From: Aestuariibacter sp. GS-14
GTDB taxonomy: Bacteria; Pseudomonadota; Gammaproteobacteria; Enterobacterales; Alteromonadaceae
Length of the DNA stretch: 64,000 bases
Direction of reading: 5' to 3'
NCBI RefSeq assembly: GCF_006494365.1
Contig: NZ_VHIP01000001.1
Coordinates: 186,001-250,000, forward strand
Position 1 is the first letter of the stretch; each line of letters opens with the position of its first letter. A program made the translations under genes and the position numbers. Positions 54,053 to 63,267 of the stretch are shown piece by piece. Under the pieces are notes generated by a model. It did not search any database, was not told where the DNA came from, and saw only the letters and a list, made by a program, of their open reading frames with translations.

Positions 54053-54502
54053 TTACAGACGGCTGATTTCCCGGTTTAACTGATACTCACGTGACGTTAC
54101 ATAAGTCTCAATTTTGCGCAATCGTTTCTCAATTCCCTGAAATCGATTAGCAATGTCGTGGAAGGCCTGTCTTGGTGGCTCGCCTGCCTGCCATACCTTG
54201 GTTTTTACTTCCACCCGTTCATTGTCTTCGGTATTACTTACGCTACTGTTACGCCATCCTTTACTGGTATCGCTGCTTTCGCGATGCGCAGTGACATGCG
54301 GTGTATTTTCAGGTCGTTTGTCAAAAATAAACCAACACGCGATATAGGTAACAAATACAAAGGGCCCTGCCAGTAAGAAAAACGCTGTGACGGTAAGGAT
54401 ACGTACTAACCAGACTTCCAGTCCAAAGTACTCGGCAATCCCGGCACACACACCGGCAATGCGGCCGTGTTTGGCATCACGATACATCGTTTTCTTGGTC
54501 AT
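54053..54502 (-). CDS. pspC: Phage shock protein C
   Basis: This 149-residue inner-membrane protein has the PspC domain: YRDAKHGRIAGVCAGIAEYFGLEVWLVRILTV, then the helix AFFLLAGPFVFVTYIACWFIF, and a cytosolic/periplasmic charged C-terminal coiled coil. With PspB it senses envelope stress and frees PspF from PspA. ATG 54502 overlaps the pspB stop as ATGA; the frame reaches 54517. Confidence 0.92.
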   Translation of the reverse strand: MTKKTMYRDAKHGRIAGVCAGIAEYFGLEVWLVRILTVTAFFLLAGPFVFVTYIACWFIFDKRPENTPHVTAHRESSDTSKGWRNSSVSNTEDNERVEVKTKVWQAGEPPRQAFHDIANRFQGIEKRLRKIETYVTSREYQLNREISRL

Positions 54503-54738
54503 GCGCGATTTCTCCACTCCGGGGCCTCAGAATCCAGAATCGCTTCCAGGGTTTTAATTCTGTCTGCCATGACTTCGGCTTTACCAGCCAGGTCTTGCAG
54601 TGCGATTTGATCTTCGGCCGTTAACCCCTGGTTAACCTGCTTCTTGCTGCGATAGTGCAGGATTAACCATATTGGCGCCACAAAGATTAAGAATATAATC
54701 AGTGGTGCAAGTATTACTGCAACCGTGCCCTCATCCAT
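54499..54738 (-). CDS. pspB: Phage shock protein B
   Basis: In this 79-residue protein, one N-terminal membrane helix (VAVILAPLIIFLIFVAPIWLILHY) is followed by a cytosolic leucine-zipper-like coiled coil. It is the PspC partner in stress sensing. It starts 53 bp after pspA. Confidence 0.93.
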   Translation of the reverse strand: MDEGTVAVILAPLIIFLIFVAPIWLILHYRSKKQVNQGLTAEDQIALQDLAGKAEVMADRIKTLEAILDSEAPEWRNRA

Positions 54739-54791
54739 AATATACCTCCGATATGACGCGCTGATTCAAATCAGCCAAATACGTTAATGAC

Positions 54792-55484
54792 TTACTTTGC
54801 ATTAGCTGATTTTTCAGCAGACTTTGCAGATTGCTTCATTTTGGCTTTTAACGCTTCCAGCTCATCGTTAATTTTATCGCCTGCTTCTAACTCTGCAAAT
54901 TCATCGTGCAAAGACTTTTTACCCAAATCATAGGCTTCAACCTGCGATTCGATGTCGTCAATCTTGCGCTCATATTGTTCAAAGCGACCCATTGCTTCGT
55001 CAATTTTGCCACTGTCGAGTGTTTTGCGCACTTCGAGACGTGACGCTGCCGTTTTCTGACGCATCACAATGGTTTTTTGACGCGCTTTAGCATCGGCCAG
55101 TTTTTCCTGCAGCTGAGCTGTTTCGGTTTGAAGCTTACTAATTTGTTCTTCAACAATTTTCAGCTCTTTACCCAATGTCTCAGCGGCTTCATTGCTTTTC
55201 TTCTTTTCCTGCAGTGCAGCTCGCGCCAGGTCTTCGCGATCTTTGCTAAGTGCAAATTCCGCTTTAGCCTGCCAATCGGCAGCATCCGCTTCCATTTTGT
55301 TGATTTGCGCCGCAATATCCTTTTTGCTGGCAATGGTTTTGGCTGACGCAGAACGCACTTCTACCAGTGTGTCTTCCATCTCCTGGATGATCAGGCGAAC
55401 CATTTTCTCCGGATCTTCAGCCTTGTCGAGTAATGCATTAATATTTGAGTTCACAATGTCAGTGAAACGCGAGAAGATACCCAT
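54792..55484 (-). CDS. pspA: Phage shock protein A
   Basis: The 230-residue PspA/IM30/ESCRT-III family protein is almost wholly helical coiled coil. Its N-terminus (MGIFSRFTDIVNSNINALLDKAEDPEKMVRLIIQEMEDTLVEVR) is the conserved membrane-binding amphipathic helix. It represses PspF in unstressed cells and shields damaged inner membrane under stress. Confidence 0.96.
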   Translation of the reverse strand: MGIFSRFTDIVNSNINALLDKAEDPEKMVRLIIQEMEDTLVEVRSASAKTIASKKDIAAQINKMEADAADWQAKAEFALSKDREDLARAALQEKKKSNEAAETLGKELKIVEEQISKLQTETAQLQEKLADAKARQKTIVMRQKTAASRLEVRKTLDSGKIDEAMGRFEQYERKIDDIESQVEAYDLGKKSLHDEFAELEAGDKINDELEALKAKMKQSAKSAEKSANAK

Positions 55485-55539
55485 AATTACTTACCTCTGG
55501 CTCGTGTTGAAAACGAATGGTTAATCTTGGTTATAACCA

Positions 55540-55556
55540 TACAAATACCCTGCCAA
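55540..55556 (-). promoter_or_regulatory. Sigma-54 promoter of pspABC
   Basis: The minus strand reads TTGGCAGGGTATTTGTA, which matches the -24 GG and -12 (T)TG of the sigma-54 consensus with correct spacing. It lies about 55 bp before pspA and faces the divergent pspF gene. PspF sites should lie between 55560 and 55660. Confidence 0.75.
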
Positions 55557-55681
55557 CTTCAAAAAATATTTTAACACTTTGTTTTTAAAGAGTTTTAATT
55601 GATAAAAAGAAATACTCGAATCGGCTTCTTTTTTAATCTACACTATTAATTGGTCGATTTGGCTATTTTTTGAGGGAATTA

Positions 55682-56788
55682 ATGAGTCGGTTTCGCCAAC
55701 AAGACAATTTACTCGGGCAAGCAAACAGCTTTTTAGAGATTCTGGAACAGGTATCTCAGATTGCGCCACTTAATAAGCCCGTGCTTATCATCGGTGAACG
55801 CGGTACAGGTAAAGAGCTGATTGCCGCACGTTTACACTTCCTGTCGAAACGCTGGGATCAAAACTACGTAAAGCTAAACTGTGCTGCACTGAACGAGAAC
55901 TTACTTGAAAGCGAATTGTTTGGTTATGAGGCAGGCGCATTTACTGGCGCAGCCAAACGCCGGGAAGGTCGATTTGAAGTAGCACACAACGGCACGTTAT
56001 TCCTGGACGAACTGGCAAATACCTCCGGGATGATTCAGGAGAAGCTCCTGCGCGTTATAGAATACGGAGAGTTTGAGCGCGTAGGTGGTAGTCGTTCATT
56101 GAAGGTAGATGTGCGCCTTATTGCTGCTACCAATGAGGATTTACCGTCGCTTGCCGAAAGTGGTGAATTCCGCGCTGATTTGCTGGACCGACTGGCGTTT
56201 GACGTTATTACCATTCCTCCCCTTCGGGAACGTCGCGAAGACATTTTACTACTGGCAGAAACCTTCGCCATTAATATGGCGCGAGAACTCGAAATGGAGT
56301 TGTTCAGCGGATTCACGGCCAAAGCCAAACGCATCTTATTGGAATATGACTGGCCGGGTAATATCCGGGAATTGAAAAACGTGGTGGAACGCGCGGTATA
56401 CCGGTGTAATAACCCCCACCTGCCAGTTCACGATATCATATTGGATCCATTTGAATCGTCGTTCCGGCCACTGGCACGGGTTAAAACACAGGATCGCATT
56501 GCTCAGCCGCCAACTCCTGGCAATAAGGAGCAACAGCCTCTCTCTGCGCCCGTTTCCGCCCCTGCGCCATTAGCTGAACCGGCATCGTTAATGCCAGCCA
56601 CCACAGGCTATCCATTAGATCTGAAACAGCTCAGCCAGGATTACGAAATCAATATGATTCAGCAGGCGCTGGCAGACAGCCAGTACAATCAGAAAAAAAC
56701 CGCCGAAAAGCTGAGCCTGACCTACCACCAGTTGCGCGGTTATTTGAAAAAATACAACCTGCTTGATTCTGCGGCCGAGGAAAATTAA
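55682..56788 (+). CDS. pspF: Psp operon activator PspF (sigma-54 enhancer-binding protein)
   Basis: From ATG 55682 (GAGG upstream) this is a 368-residue protein with an AAA+ domain, Walker A GERGTGKE (38-45) and the sigma-54 contact loop GAFTGA (85-90). A Pro/Ala-rich linker and a Fis-type helix-turn-helix (NQKKTAEKLSLTYHQLRGYL) follow. As in other PspF proteins there is no N-terminal receiver domain; PspA is the inhibitor. It is 2 bp before sapA. Confidence 0.94.
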   Translation: MSRFRQQDNLLGQANSFLEILEQVSQIAPLNKPVLIIGERGTGKELIAARLHFLSKRWDQNYVKLNCAALNENLLESELFGYEAGAFTGAAKRREGRFEVAHNGTLFLDELANTSGMIQEKLLRVIEYGEFERVGGSRSLKVDVRLIAATNEDLPSLAESGEFRADLLDRLAFDVITIPPLRERREDILLLAETFAINMARELEMELFSGFTAKAKRILLEYDWPGNIRELKNVVERAVYRCNNPHLPVHDIILDPFESSFRPLARVKTQDRIAQPPTPGNKEQQPLSAPVSAPAPLAEPASLMPATTGYPLDLKQLSQDYEINMIQQALADSQYNQKKTAEKLSLTYHQLRGYLKKYNLLDSAAEEN

Positions 56789-56790
56789 TC

Positions 56791-58413
56791 ATGCGCAATC
56801 CGTCAGCCGGAAAACTGCTTGCAGTGCTTTGTCTGTGTAGCCTGGCTGGTTGCTCTCCACAGAAATACAGCGAAAAGTTTCAGGAAGGACTGGTGTATTG
56901 CTCTGAGAGCGATCCGTTGTCGATGAATCCGCAATTAGATACCTCAACCACAACGGCTGATGCAACCGCTCACCAGATTTATGACCGCCTGCTTGAATTT
57001 GATACCGAAACGGGGCGCATACAGCCGTCACTGGCCAGTAAATGGTCGGTGAGTAAAGACGGCCTGAAATACCGCTTTACCTTGCGTCCTGACGTGGTTT
57101 TTCATTCCACCCCGTATTTCAAACCCAGTCGAACCTTTAATGCTACCGATGTGGTGTTTTCGTTTAATCGATGGCGTCAGCCCGATCACCCTTTTCATAA
57201 GGTATCGGGTGGCAACTATCCGTATTTTGAAAGTCTGGGTCTGGCATCCAATATTGCTGATATACACCCATTGTCGCCTTCTGAAGTAGAAATTGTGCTC
57301 AACGAGCGCGACAGTTCATTCCTGGCCAACATCGCCAGTGACTTTTCAGTGATCCTTTCGGCTGAATATGCTGACTATTTAATGTCGATGGGCACTCCCG
57401 AAGAACTTGACGAGTTGCCGGTAGGCACTGGCCCGTATCAGTATGTGAGCTATAAAAAGGACCATTATATTCGTTACCTGGCAAATCAATCCTATTGGCG
57501 GGGCAAACCTAACGGTGATTCACTTATTTTCGATATCACCCCCAAGAGTTCACTACGACTGGCTAAACTGATGACTGGCGAATGCGACGCCATTGCGTTT
57601 CCAGCCCGAGTGGATCACGAGATTATTCGCGAGCGCGACGACCTGGTATTGGCCGAGAAAGCCGGCCTCAATATCGGATTTTGGGCTTTTAATACCGAGC
57701 GCCCACCATTCGACAATCCCGATGTTCGCAAAGCACTCGCCTATGCTATCGACAAAAATACCCTGTTGGAGGCCGTGTATTTCGACAGCGCTACGCGCGC
57801 GCGCTCACTGTTGCCTGCCGCCAGTTGGGCTTATCAGGCAGACGCCGATGATACCGGCTACAACCCGGTTCTTGCCCGAAAACTACTAGACAACGCAGGG
57901 GTTCCACCGGGTTTCACCATGGATGTATGGGCCATCCCGGTAGAACGGGCATATAACCCGAATGCCAGAAAAATGGCCGAGCTGATTCAGAACTATCTGG
58001 CGGAAATAGAAGTCAACGTTAACATAATAAGTTACGACTGGACGACGTTCAGAAGGTTACTTCGCGAGGGGAACCATGACTCAGTGCTTATCGGTTGGTC
58101 TGCCGACAATGGTGATCCAGACAACTTTTACCGACCATTGCTGAGTTGCGGTGCCATTCCATCTGGTACCAACCGCGCGCGCTGGTGTGATCCCGCCTAT
58201 GATGAAATCCTCGATAAAGCACTGCAAACCGAAGACATAGAGGCTCGAAAAGCGTTATATTTGCAGGCTAATCAGTTAATTTTTGAGAAACTACCGTTAG
58301 TGCCTATAGCCCATGCTTATCGCTACCAGGCCTACCGGAAGGAATTAAACGGCATGATCATCAATCCTTTCGGTGGTGTCAGATTAGGCGGAGTCAGCAA
58401 ACCCCGTGATTAA
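56791..58413 (+). CDS. sapA: Peptide ABC transporter substrate-binding protein SapA, lipoprotein form
   Basis: The 540-residue protein has a signal peptide with the lipobox LAGC (Cys21) and a family 5 solute-binding domain (YCSESDPLSMNPQLDTSTTTADATAHQIYDRLLEF...LASKWSVSKDGLKYRFTLRPDVVFH). Sap proteins bind host or environmental peptides. The predicted lipid anchor differs from E. coli SapA, which is a soluble periplasmic protein. It is the first of five linked genes. Confidence 0.92.
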   Translation: MRNPSAGKLLAVLCLCSLAGCSPQKYSEKFQEGLVYCSESDPLSMNPQLDTSTTTADATAHQIYDRLLEFDTETGRIQPSLASKWSVSKDGLKYRFTLRPDVVFHSTPYFKPSRTFNATDVVFSFNRWRQPDHPFHKVSGGNYPYFESLGLASNIADIHPLSPSEVEIVLNERDSSFLANIASDFSVILSAEYADYLMSMGTPEELDELPVGTGPYQYVSYKKDHYIRYLANQSYWRGKPNGDSLIFDITPKSSLRLAKLMTGECDAIAFPARVDHEIIRERDDLVLAEKAGLNIGFWAFNTERPPFDNPDVRKALAYAIDKNTLLEAVYFDSATRARSLLPAASWAYQADADDTGYNPVLARKLLDNAGVPPGFTMDVWAIPVERAYNPNARKMAELIQNYLAEIEVNVNIISYDWTTFRRLLREGNHDSVLIGWSADNGDPDNFYRPLLSCGAIPSGTNRARWCDPAYDEILDKALQTEDIEARKALYLQANQLIFEKLPLVPIAHAYRYQAYRKELNGMIINPFGGVRLGGVSKPRD

Positions 58414-59437
58414 TATTCTGCTGCGATACACAATTCTGTTCACTTTGACATTGCTGGCATTGTCAGCCATGTCCTTCACGCTGATTTACCTGTTTCCGGC
58501 CGATCCAATCACCAACCTGACAGGGATTACGCCGCAAAATACCATTCAACATGATGCACTCGTTCGTCAGTATCGCCTTGACAGTGCTTATTTAATTCAA
58601 TTCTGGCACTACCTTGAACAATTGTTCAGTGGCAACTGGGGCTATAGTCTTATTTCAGGAGAACCGCTCAAAGACGAAATTCTGTATGCGCTTCCTGCCA
58701 CGGTTGAGCTCAGTGCTTACGCTATGCTGATTGTAGTGCTTATCGGTATTCCGATTGGCTGTTACAGTGGGCTTAGGGCATACACCAATGCCGATTTTGC
58801 GATCAATTCCATTAGCGTGTCGGTATATTCAGTGCCGGTTTTTTGGCTGGCTGTCATCTTTATACTGACCTTCAGTTTACAATTTGGCTGGCTGCCGCTT
58901 TCGGGCAGACTGAACCTGTTGTTTGATATTCCCAACCACACCGGATTTTTGTTTATCGACATACTGTTGTCCAACGAGCCTGACAAATCACTCGCCATGC
59001 GCGATGCGCTGTTACACTTGATTCTGCCCACATTGTCGATAGCCTGTATTTCTACCGCTGCAATTATTCGTGTTACCCGTCGCTCTATTATTGATGTACT
59101 AAATCAGCCATACATCACCGCCGCTAAAGCCCGGGGACTCACCAACCGTCAGATATTTTTCCGCCATGTACTACGCAATGCACTGCTGCCAATCCTTCCG
59201 TTGATGGCCATGCAAATTACTACGTTGATTACTAACGCGATGATTGTGGAAACCTTGTTCTCCTGGCCCGGTATTGGCAACTGGCTGATTCAGGCGATTT
59301 ATCAGCGCGATTATTCTGCACTGCGCATTGGTATGCTTGCGGTATCAACCCTGGTAGTCATTATTACCATTGCGATAGATTTGTTTAACCGGTTAATTGA
59401 CCCCAGCAGGGAAAAATTCGAAAGTGTCACAATTTAG
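58406..59437 (+). CDS. sapB: Peptide ABC transporter permease SapB
   Basis: The 343-residue inner-membrane protein has six membrane segments and the DppB/OppB-type EAA loop AKARGLTNRQIFFRHVLRNALLPILP. It starts at GTG 58406, overlapping sapA by 8 bp. Confidence 0.92.
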   Translation: MINILLRYTILFTLTLLALSAMSFTLIYLFPADPITNLTGITPQNTIQHDALVRQYRLDSAYLIQFWHYLEQLFSGNWGYSLISGEPLKDEILYALPATVELSAYAMLIVVLIGIPIGCYSGLRAYTNADFAINSISVSVYSVPVFWLAVIFILTFSLQFGWLPLSGRLNLLFDIPNHTGFLFIDILLSNEPDKSLAMRDALLHLILPTLSIACISTAAIIRVTRRSIIDVLNQPYITAAKARGLTNRQIFFRHVLRNALLPILPLMAMQITTLITNAMIVETLFSWPGIGNWLIQAIYQRDYSALRIGMLAVSTLVVIITIAIDLFNRLIDPSREKFESVTI

Positions 59438-60317
59438 TTTGTACGATGACGAAACCCGTCCCTCCCCTTGGCAACACACATGGCGGGAATTTAAATCCAG
59501 TCACGTGGCGTTGATTGGGTTGGCCATTCTGATGCTGTTTGTTTTCTTTGCCTTCTTTGCACCGCTGGTGACACCGTACGATCCCATGCATCAAAATACT
59601 GAAGCGATTCTGGTGTCACCCAGTTGGCATCCCAATGGCTCTATCGCCCATCTGTTCGGTACCGACGCGTTGGGAAGAGATCTATTTTCGCGCATTATGT
59701 ATGGTTGCAGGGTCACCTTCGGCACAAGTCTGCTGGTTGTTATCACAGCCATGGCGGTAGGCGTATCAATTGGCACCGTTGCAGGTATGTTAAGCGGCGT
59801 ACGCTCCAGCGTGGTAAACCACTTGCTGGACTCCCTTATGGCAATCCCCACGCTGCTAATAGCGATCATCATTGTAGGCATTCTGGGTAGTGGTCTGGTA
59901 AACAGTATGTGGGCAATTACACTGGCACTCATTCCCCAGTTCATTCACCACACCCGCGCATTTGTGAGAGCGGAAATGAAAAAAGACTACATCCAGGCTT
60001 CTACTCTGGATGGGGCAAATCGATTGCAACTTTTCTACTACTCCATTTTACCGAACATGATTGAAATGCTGGTAGTACAAGGTACGTTGGCGCTGTCAGT
60101 GGCCGTTATCGACATCAGTGCACTGGGATTTCTCAATCTGGGCGCACAAGCCCCGCTGCCTGAACTAGGGGCAATTTTAGCGTCAGGCCTTGATGTGGGA
60201 TACCTGTCGCCATGGAATATCGCCATCCCAGGCATAGCCATTTTCCTGATGGTGTTGTCAATTACCATTGTAGGTGACGGTTTGCGGTCAGCGTTAAGAA
60301 AGAGGGTGAATCGCTAA
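59424..60317 (+). CDS. sapC: Peptide ABC transporter permease SapC
   Basis: The 297-residue permease has about six membrane segments, HLFGTDALGRDLFSRIMYG and an EAA-type loop (STLDGANRLQLFYYSILPNMIEML). GTG 59424 is chosen because it gives the family N-terminus and overlaps sapB by 14 bp; an in-frame TTG at 59397 is less likely. Confidence 0.9.
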   Translation: MSQFSLYDDETRPSPWQHTWREFKSSHVALIGLAILMLFVFFAFFAPLVTPYDPMHQNTEAILVSPSWHPNGSIAHLFGTDALGRDLFSRIMYGCRVTFGTSLLVVITAMAVGVSIGTVAGMLSGVRSSVVNHLLDSLMAIPTLLIAIIIVGILGSGLVNSMWAITLALIPQFIHHTRAFVRAEMKKDYIQASTLDGANRLQLFYYSILPNMIEMLVVQGTLALSVAVIDISALGFLNLGAQAPLPELGAILASGLDVGYLSPWNIAIPGIAIFLMVLSITIVGDGLRSALRKRVNR

Positions 60318-61312
60318 TGCCATTACTCGACATTAAAAACCTTACCCTGGAAATTAATAATGGCGCTCAATCTATCAAAGCGCTGGATAAAATTAACTTA
60401 ACCGTAAACGCTGGGGAAATTCGCGCTTTGGTTGGCGAATCAGGCTCTGGAAAAAGTTTGATTGTGCAAGCCATTGCCGGTGCAACACCCGGTAACTGGC
60501 ACCTGACAGCTGATCGCATGAGCTGGAATGGAGAGAATTTATTGTCGATGTCTGTGGAGCAGCGCCGCAAAGTGCTGCGTAAAGACATTGGCGTGGTTTT
60601 TCAGCATGCTATTGCATCGCTCGACCCATCGGTAACACTGGGTGAGCAGCTTGAGGAAGCATTACCGGATGAACTGATCGACGGAAAATGGTTCTGGCAG
60701 CGCGCACAACAACGACGCAGAGCCGTGATCAGTACTGTTCACAAAGTAGGCATTAAAGATCACAACCAGTATCTGCGCGCTTACCCCCACCAGATCCCGA
60801 CTGACATTGGCCAAAAACTGATGCTGGCCATGGCACTGGTCAATCAGCCTAAAATGCTGATTGCGGACGACCCGACTCGGGGGATGGAAACCACCACTAA
60901 AGTACAGGTGTTAAAACTCCTTTCGCGTTTGAATCAAACCCGTTCGCTGGGTATTTTATTCGTCAGTCACGATCTGCTGGCTATTTCGAGTATGTCGCAC
61001 ACCATGACCGTACTGTATTGCGGGCAAACCGTTGAGTCGGGCAAAATGAAGCAAATTCGCAAGCGACCACTCCATCCTTATACCAAGGCATTGTTAGACA
61101 GCGCCCCGAGTTTTAGTAAAGATTTGCCGCCCAAGTCTCAGTTGTCTACGCTCGCAGGCACTATTCCAACCCTTCAACACTTGCCAATTGGCTGCCGTTT
61201 AGGGCCTCGCTGCCCACGTGCACAGCGCGCTTGTGTTAACGTGCCTGCGGTAAGAAAGATCCACGACCACAGCTACAGCTGCCATTTCCCGCTGCACATG
61301 GAGAAAATATGA
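60317..61312 (+). CDS. sapD: Peptide ABC transporter ATPase SapD, with degenerate site
   Basis: This 331-residue ABC ATPase has Walker A GESGSGKS (40-47) and the C-terminal oligopeptide motif with spaced Cys (CRLGPRCPRAQRAC). The signature region reads HQIPTDIGQKLM rather than LSGGQ. The Walker B end reads LIADDPT, with Asp185 where the catalytic Glu is expected. Together with canonical SapF it probably forms an asymmetric ATPase pair. Its start overlaps the sapC stop by one base. Confidence 0.92.
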   Translation: MPLLDIKNLTLEINNGAQSIKALDKINLTVNAGEIRALVGESGSGKSLIVQAIAGATPGNWHLTADRMSWNGENLLSMSVEQRRKVLRKDIGVVFQHAIASLDPSVTLGEQLEEALPDELIDGKWFWQRAQQRRRAVISTVHKVGIKDHNQYLRAYPHQIPTDIGQKLMLAMALVNQPKMLIADDPTRGMETTTKVQVLKLLSRLNQTRSLGILFVSHDLLAISSMSHTMTVLYCGQTVESGKMKQIRKRPLHPYTKALLDSAPSFSKDLPPKSQLSTLAGTIPTLQHLPIGCRLGPRCPRAQRACVNVPAVRKIHDHSYSCHFPLHMEKI

Positions 61313-62115
61313 AGCAGGTACTGGACGTTAGCGGCCTGGTGTTTCGGCACAGCAGCAAAAAACGCTGGCTCAAAAAACCCGAAATATTCTCCCTTGGCCC
61401 GATTGATATGCAGGTTACCAAAGGTGAAACCATTGCCATTATAGGGCAGAACCGGTCTGGCAAATCGTTGTTAGCAAGAATGCTGGCTGGTGCCGTTGAG
61501 CCAGACGAAGGTCATATCCATTTGATGGAAGAAAAATACTGGTCGGTAAGACACCGTACCGCACGAAAAAGTGCCGATATCACCGGTATCCGAATGATTT
61601 TCCAGCATAGTAGTGAATCGATGAATCCGGGTATCACTGTAGGTCAAATTCTCGATGAACCGCTGCGTTTAAATACGAACTTGTCTGAGCCAGAGCGCAA
61701 GGCATTAATAGCCGATACCTTGGTAAAGGTAGGTTTATTACGTGAGCATTTTTATTTCTACCGCCATATGTTGTCAGACGGACAGCAACAGCGTGTAGCA
61801 CTGGCAAGGGCTATCTTACCAGAACCTAAAGTGTTGATTGCCGATGAACCCTTTGCAGCTCTTGACCCCACTATTCGTTCTCAAACGGTAAACCTGATAT
61901 TGAAACTTCAACAGGAAATGGGCCTGGCTTTCATTTTTATTTCCCACAATCTGGGGATCGTAAGACACATTGCAGACAGAGTGATTGTGATGGATGGCGG
62001 ACAGATTATTGAGAGTGGAAAAACAGAGACCATCTTCCGATGGCCTCAGCATGAAACAACCAAAAAACTGGTGTTGTCGTATCAGTCTTTGATCCCGCAG
62101 CATTCGCTGCGGTGA
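61309..62115 (+). CDS. sapF: Peptide ABC transporter ATPase SapF
   Basis: The 268-residue ATPase has Walker A GQNRSGKS, the near-canonical signature MLSDGQQQRVALARA and Walker B VLIADEPFAALDP with the catalytic Glu intact. The start overlaps sapD by 4 bp (ATGA). It ends the operon, 17 bp from the convergent oadB. Confidence 0.93.
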   Translation: MKQVLDVSGLVFRHSSKKRWLKKPEIFSLGPIDMQVTKGETIAIIGQNRSGKSLLARMLAGAVEPDEGHIHLMEEKYWSVRHRTARKSADITGIRMIFQHSSESMNPGITVGQILDEPLRLNTNLSEPERKALIADTLVKVGLLREHFYFYRHMLSDGQQQRVALARAILPEPKVLIADEPFAALDPTIRSQTVNLILKLQQEMGLAFIFISHNLGIVRHIADRVIVMDGGQIIESGKTETIFRWPQHETTKKLVLSYQSLIPQHSLR

Positions 62116-62132
62116 TCTGCATTTGAGATAAA

Positions 62133-63263
62133 TTAACCTACCAGAGCCAACAATACACCTGCGGCAACGGCTGATCCAAGTACCCCTGCAACATTGGGCC
62201 CCATGGCATGCATTAACAAAAAGTTGTGTGGGTTTGCTTCCAGACCCACTTTATTAGCCACCCTTGCTGCCATAGGTACAGCAGACACGCCTGCCGCACC
62301 AATCAGTGGATTAATAGAAGCGCTACTAAAGCGGTTCATTATCTTGGCCATTATTACACCTGCAGCAGTACCAATTGCAAACGCGATTGCACCTAATCCG
62401 AGGATCCCCAGTGTTTCAACGGTAAGGAACTTATCGGCAGACAGTTTTGACCCCACCGCTAAACCAAGGAAAATAGTAACAATGTTAATTAACTCATTCT
62501 GAGCCGTTTTGCTTAAGCGGTCTACTACACCACATTCTTTCATCAGGTTACCAAAGCAGAACATGCCCACTAATGGCGTCGCTGAGGGTAAAAATAGAAT
62601 GGTTAGCAGTAACACACCTAAAGGAAACAGAATCTTCTCTTTTCTGCTGACATGGCGCAGTTGTGCCATTTCAATTTTCCGCTCTTCCGGCGTAGTCAGA
62701 GCTTTCATAATTGGCGGCTGAATGATCGGTACCAGCGCCATATAGGAATAAGCTGCTACAGCAATGGCACCCAGTAAATCAGGAGACAACCGGGAGGCCA
62801 GGAAGATCGCCGTAGGCCCGTCTGCGCCACCAATGATGGCAATGGCCGAGGCATCTTTAAGCGTAAAATCAAATCCGGGAATGAAATTAAGTGCAATCGC
62901 ACCAAACAAGGTGGCAAAAATGCCAAATTGAGCAGCCGCCCCCAGCAATAACATACGCGGATTGGCTATGAGTGCGCCAAAATCGGTCATTGCCCCAACG
63001 CCCATAAAAATGAGCAACGGGAAAACCCCAGAATGGATACCTACTTCGTAAATGTAATACAACAATCCACCGGGTTCAGTAAATCCAGCCAGGGGAATGT
63101 TAGTAAGAACCGCACCAAAGCCAATTGGGAACAACAGCAAAGGCTCAAAGCCGTGCACAATCGCCAGATACAGTAGTAAAGCACCTACTGCCATCATAAT
63201 CACCTGACCCAGCTCAAAATGCGCCAGGGCGGTGCTATCCCATAAAATTGCTAATTGTTCCAT
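62133..63263 (-). CDS. oadB: Na+-translocating oxaloacetate decarboxylase, beta subunit
   Basis: This 376-residue inner-membrane protein decarboxylates carboxybiotin and pumps Na+ out. It has about nine membrane segments and family landmarks such as [23 protein letters not shown] and [25 protein letters not shown]. It is 4 bp after oadA. A methylmalonyl-CoA decarboxylase beta subunit would look similar, but the oadA neighbour favours oxaloacetate. Confidence 0.94.
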   Translation of the reverse strand: MEQLAILWDSTALAHFELGQVIMMAVGALLLYLAIVHGFEPLLLFPIGFGAVLTNIPLAGFTEPGGLLYYIYEVGIHSGVFPLLIFMGVGAMTDFGALIANPRMLLLGAAAQFGIFATLFGAIALNFIPGFDFTLKDASAIAIIGGADGPTAIFLASRLSPDLLGAIAVAAYSYMALVPIIQPPIMKALTTPEERKIEMAQLRHVSRKEKILFPLGVLLLTILFLPSATPLVGMFCFGNLMKECGVVDRLSKTAQNELINIVTIFLGLAVGSKLSADKFLTVETLGILGLGAIAFAIGTAAGVIMAKIMNRFSSASINPLIGAAGVSAVPMAARVANKVGLEANPHNFLLMHAMGPNVAGVLGSAVAAGVLLALVG

Positions 63264-63267
63264 GGAA

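Noticed and set aside
62095-62112. Hairpin CCGCAGC/GCTGCGG at the sapF end considered as a terminator
   Set aside because: No T run follows on either strand and it lies within the sapF coding end.
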